A DNA stretch of 64,000 nt, from assembly GCA_949291365.1 (NCBI GenBank), contig CASEVJ010000008.1, positions 1 to 64,000 on the forward strand. Direction: 5' to 3'. The notes beneath the pieces are model-generated. The model was not told the origin of the DNA, did not search any database, and saw only the letters and a list, made by a program, of their open reading frames with translations. The position numbers and the translations under genes were made by a program. Each line of letters opens with the position of its first letter. Position 1 is the stretch's first letter. This DNA is from an uncultured bacterium. GTDB lineage: Bacteria > Elusimicrobiota > Elusimicrobia > Elusimicrobiales > Elusimicrobiaceae. Positions 61,541-64,000 of this stretch are shown here, one piece after another.

Positions 61541-62288
61541 AACGATAGCACATCATATTCTAGACCACGATTTTGGCGTCATGGTAGGTACGTTGCATTT
61601 ACCCGTTACGGCACATACGGTTACGATGGTGTGCATCAGCTTGGTGCTACTGCTAACCGGTATTTTGATGGCGCGGCGCGGCAAAAGCGTTTTTTCCCGC
61701 TTGCTGCACACCGCCGGAGAGGAATATGTGGCGTTTATGCGCGACGGCATTGTCGTACCCGGTATGGGGGTGGAAGGCAAGCAGTTCCTTTCTTATTTCT
61801 GCACGCTGTTTTTATTTATCCTTTTTTCTAACCTGGCGGGCTTGATCCCGCAAATGAAAACCATTACGTCCAATATTTCCGTCACCGGCGGGCTGGCGCT
61901 GTGCTCCGGCGCGCTGATAGTGTATTGCGGGCTTAAATTTCACGGCTTGTGGGGGTTTATTAAAACCTTTGTGCCCGGCGGGACGCCGTGGTGGCTGGTG
62001 CCGCTTATTTTCCCGCTGGAAGTGATTAGCTTGCTTATCCGCGTGTGCGTATTGGCTATCCGTTTGTTTGCCAATATGCTTTCGGGGCACATGGTGCTGC
62101 TTAGTTTGCTGCTGATTATTTTCATCATTGGCGGCATGAGCAAAATGGCCGGTACCGGCGCTGCCATTCCGGCCATGGGGCTTGAAATTTTTATGACGCT
62201 TTTGGAGTTGTTGGTGGCATTTTTGCAGGCCTATGTATTTACGCTGTTGACGTCTATTTATGTAGGATTAGTCATTCATTCACATTAA
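61527..62288 (+). CDS. atpB: ATP synthase F0 subunit a
   Basis: A 253-aa membrane stator half-channel with about five to six helices. The essential Arg is R179 in LAIRLFANMLSGHMV. SNLAGLIPQMKTITSNISVTGGLA is the second signature. Overlaps the assembly gene and precedes the c subunit. Confidence 0.95.
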   Translation: MEVSETIAHHILDHDFGVMVGTLHLPVTAHTVTMVCISLVLLLTGILMARRGKSVFSRLLHTAGEEYVAFMRDGIVVPGMGVEGKQFLSYFCTLFLFILFSNLAGLIPQMKTITSNISVTGGLALCSGALIVYCGLKFHGLWGFIKTFVPGGTPWWLVPLIFPLEVISLLIRVCVLAIRLFANMLSGHMVLLSLLLIIFIIGGMSKMAGTGAAIPAMGLEIFMTLLELLVAFLQAYVFTLLTSIYVGLVIHSH

Positions 62289-62325
62289 TTTAACGGGCGG
62301 GACTGCCCGCCAAAGGAGAAAAAGT

Positions 62326-62553
62326 ATGGAATTGGAAGTCTTGAAATTCATCGCTGCCGGTATCGGCGCCGGATTGACGGTTATTGGTGCTGCGTTGGGT
62401 TTAGGTAAAATCGGTAATGCCGCTTTGGAAGGCACCGCCCGCCAGCCCGAAGCTGCCAACGCACTGCGCACGACCATGATTATCATCGCCGCGCTGTTGG
62501 AAGGCGCTGCCATGTTGGGCTTGGTCATTTGTCTGTTGACGATGGTGATGTAA
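62326..62553 (+). CDS. atpE: ATP synthase F0 subunit c
   Basis: A 75-aa hairpin of two helices with the polar loop ARQPEA. The ion-binding carboxylate is E59. The Gln needed for Na+ coordination in helix 1 (Q32 in Ilyobacter) is Leu26 here, and the residue after the Glu is Gly rather than Ser/Thr, so the ring is predicted to be proton-coupled. AAAGGAG lies upstream. Confidence 0.96.
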   Translation: MELEVLKFIAAGIGAGLTVIGAALGLGKIGNAALEGTARQPEAANALRTTMIIIAALLEGAAMLGLVICLLTMVM

Positions 62554-62571
62554 TTTCCGTAAGAGGAAAGA

Positions 62572-63081
62572 ATGGATAAACTGTTAAATCCCGATTTCGG
62601 GGTCATGGCGTTGACGATAGTCAACTTTTTGCTGTTGGTATGGCTTTTGCACAAATTTGCGTGGAAAGGGCTTATCGGCGCGTTGGAAAAGCGCGAACAG
62701 CAAATAGCCGACGATAAAGCCGCCGCCGCCCAGGCCCGCCAGGAAGCGCAAGGGCTCAAGGCAGAGCTGGACGCGCGCCTGCAGCAAATAGCGCAAGAAG
62801 CCGCCAAGAAAATGCAGGAAGCGGTGGCGCTGGGCAATGCGCAGAAAGAGCAGCTGCTGAGCGAAACCAAACAACAGGCCGAGCGGCTGCTGGAGCAGGC
62901 CAAAGCGCAAATAGAGGCCGAAAAAAATCAAGCGCTTGCTGACGTGCGTGAGCAAGTGGTCAACACCGCGCTTTTAGCCGCGGTCAAGATTACGCAGCAG
63001 CAGGTAAACGCCCAGACGGCCCAACAGGCCGTGGACGAAGTGCTGCGTGAGGTAAGCGGGCAGGAATCCGCCCGCGCGTAA
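62572..63081 (+). CDS. atpF: ATP synthase F0 subunit b
   Basis: 169 aa: one N-terminal membrane helix (about 10-28, VMALTIVNFLLLVWLLHKF), then a long Ala/Gln/Glu-rich right-handed coiled coil (35-165) forming the peripheral stalk. EALEKRE-type dimer region present (GALEKREQQI). Confidence 0.95.
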   Translation: MDKLLNPDFGVMALTIVNFLLLVWLLHKFAWKGLIGALEKREQQIADDKAAAAQARQEAQGLKAELDARLQQIAQEAAKKMQEAVALGNAQKEQLLSETKQQAERLLEQAKAQIEAEKNQALADVREQVVNTALLAAVKITQQQVNAQTAQQAVDEVLREVSGQESARA

Positions 63082-63087
63082 AACAGT

Positions 63088-63615
63088 ATGAAAAGTGCAG
63101 ACCGTATTTTAGCCCGGCGTTATGCCCGCGCTTTTGACGCTTTAAGCCAAGACGGCACAGAAGCCGCGGCGCGCTTTGAGGCGCTGCAGCAGGCCGCCCA
63201 GGCCTTGCATGCGGTGCGCGCCTATATGCAGGATCCGGCGGTATCTTCGGCGGAGAAATCCGCTTGGGTTTGCCAGCTGTTGCAGGGGGATAAGGTTGTG
63301 TCGGGTTTTGTCTGCGCTTTGGTGCAGGCCAAGCGGTATTATTTACTGGACTGCTGTGTGGAAGAGGCCGGGCAGCTGCTGGACGCGCGGTTGGGCCGCG
63401 TGCGCGCCCGGGTGCGGACGGCGTTTGCACTCTCTGATGAACAGAAGCGGCGGGTGGAAGAAGCCCTGGGCCGTTTCAGCGGCAAACAAGCGTGCGTCCA
63501 ATACCAAACAGACCCTGCCCTGCTGGGCGGTTTGCGCGCGCAGCTGGGCGATGTGCTTATAGACGGCACGCTGAAAAGACAATTTGAAAAATTAAAACAA
63601 GAATTAACCAAATAA
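63088..63615 (+). CDS. atpH: ATP synthase F1 subunit delta
   Basis: 175 aa. N-terminal helical domain ([17 protein letters not shown]) and the C-terminal segment [34 protein letters not shown] are diagnostic. It joins the b stalk to the top of the alpha3-beta3 head. Confidence 0.95.
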   Translation: MKSADRILARRYARAFDALSQDGTEAAARFEALQQAAQALHAVRAYMQDPAVSSAEKSAWVCQLLQGDKVVSGFVCALVQAKRYYLLDCCVEEAGQLLDARLGRVRARVRTAFALSDEQKRRVEEALGRFSGKQACVQYQTDPALLGGLRAQLGDVLIDGTLKRQFEKLKQELTK

Positions 63616-63625
63616 CGGTGCAAAT

Positions 63626-64000
63626 ATGGCAATCAGACCGGAAGAAATAACAAGCATTATTAAAGAGAAAATAGAAAATTTTCAGACCAAAGCGGACTTG
63701 AGTGAAGTTGGCACCGTCATTCAAGTCGGCGACGGCATCGCCCGCGTATACGGGTTGAACCAGGTAAAGGCCTCTGAATTGGTGGACTTTGGCCATGGTG
63801 TTAAAGGCATGGCCATGAACTTGGAATACGACAACGTCGGCTGTGTGCTGATGGGGTCGGACGATTTGGTGCAGGAAGGCGGCACCGTCAAACGCACGGG
63901 CGAAGTAATCAGCGTGCCCGTGGGAGAAGGAATCATTGGCCGGGTGGTAGATCCGCTGGGCCGGCCCTTGGACGGAAAGGGTGAAATCAAAACCGATAAA
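63626..64000 (+). CDS. atpA: ATP synthase F1 subunit alpha (partial, runs off window)
   Basis: The first 125 residues are present. [19 protein letters not shown] is the delta-binding N-terminus, followed by the beta-barrel domain ([19 protein letters not shown]) and the start of the nucleotide domain ([16 protein letters not shown]). The rest, including Walker A, lies outside the window. Gene order a-c-b-delta-alpha is the standard one. Confidence 0.97.
   Translation, partial: MAIRPEEITSIIKEKIENFQTKADLSEVGTVIQVGDGIARVYGLNQVKASELVDFGHGVKGMAMNLEYDNVGCVLMGSDDLVQEGGTVKRTGEVISVPVGEGIIGRVVDPLGRPLDGKGEIKTDK

Overview
The window is one contiguous stretch of a bacterial chromosome spanning the replication-origin neighbourhood, with about 67 protein genes, one tRNA and no rRNA, transposase, prophage or CRISPR array. 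The gene set points to a Gram-negative (KdsC, three beta-barrel outer-membrane proteins, lipoproteins), anaerobic (superoxide reductase, flavodiiron protein, rubredoxin), fermentative organism. Pyruvoyl arginine decarboxylase with agmatinase, type II pantothenate kinase and the dnaA-dnaN-dciA-gyrB-gyrA order fit a gut Elusimicrobiota-like bacterium. That placement is inference from gene content, not a database result.

Layout. 1-6.3 kb: a candidate structured RNA, coaD, dgt, tRNA-Gly, a one-pass membrane protein, yjbQ-ybgC and glnA. 6.3-13.9 kb: a tight plus-strand operon pheS-pheT-(coiled coil)-zapA-rarA-xseA-xseB-tlyA. 14.2-23.7 kb, minus strand: glmU-prs-rplY-pth, rsmE-mtaB-membrane protein, infC-rpmI-rplT, a lipoprotein and a DUF2807 protein. 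24-26.4 kb: nusB-ligA. 26.6-31.7 kb, minus strand: an unusual overlapping operon of exported M3 peptidase, CoaW, squalene/phytoene-synthase-like enzyme and exported TPR protein. 31.8-33.2 kb: pdaD-speB (arginine to putrescine). 33.4-39.8 kb: outer-membrane proteins, a CsgG-like lipoprotein/serS/TPR operon and kdsC. 39.9-42.8 kb: a DUF1646 transporter, MgtC and a DegT aminotransferase. 42.8-51.1 kb: parB-parA, lepB, a glycosyltransferase and the oxygen-defence genes, all minus. 51.1-64 kb: dnaA, dnaN, dciA, gyrB, gyrA, a GH13 enzyme and the start of the atp operon, all plus.

The divergent switch between 50.6 and 51.1 kb, together with DnaA boxes on both sides of dnaA, marks the probable oriC. 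A second DnaA-box cluster (three perfect boxes) is interleaved with two parS-like sites just upstream of parA, about 5.5 kb away. This composite element is the most striking non-coding feature of the window.

A second theme is promoter architecture. At least ten genes have a -10 hexamer, often an extended TGn-TATAAT, exactly 6 nt before the ATG and no Shine-Dalgarno sequence, which predicts leaderless mRNAs. Other genes here keep good AGGAGG-type sites, so two initiation modes seem to coexist. Intrinsic terminators are abundant and stereotyped, many with CCCCGG/CCGGGG stems.
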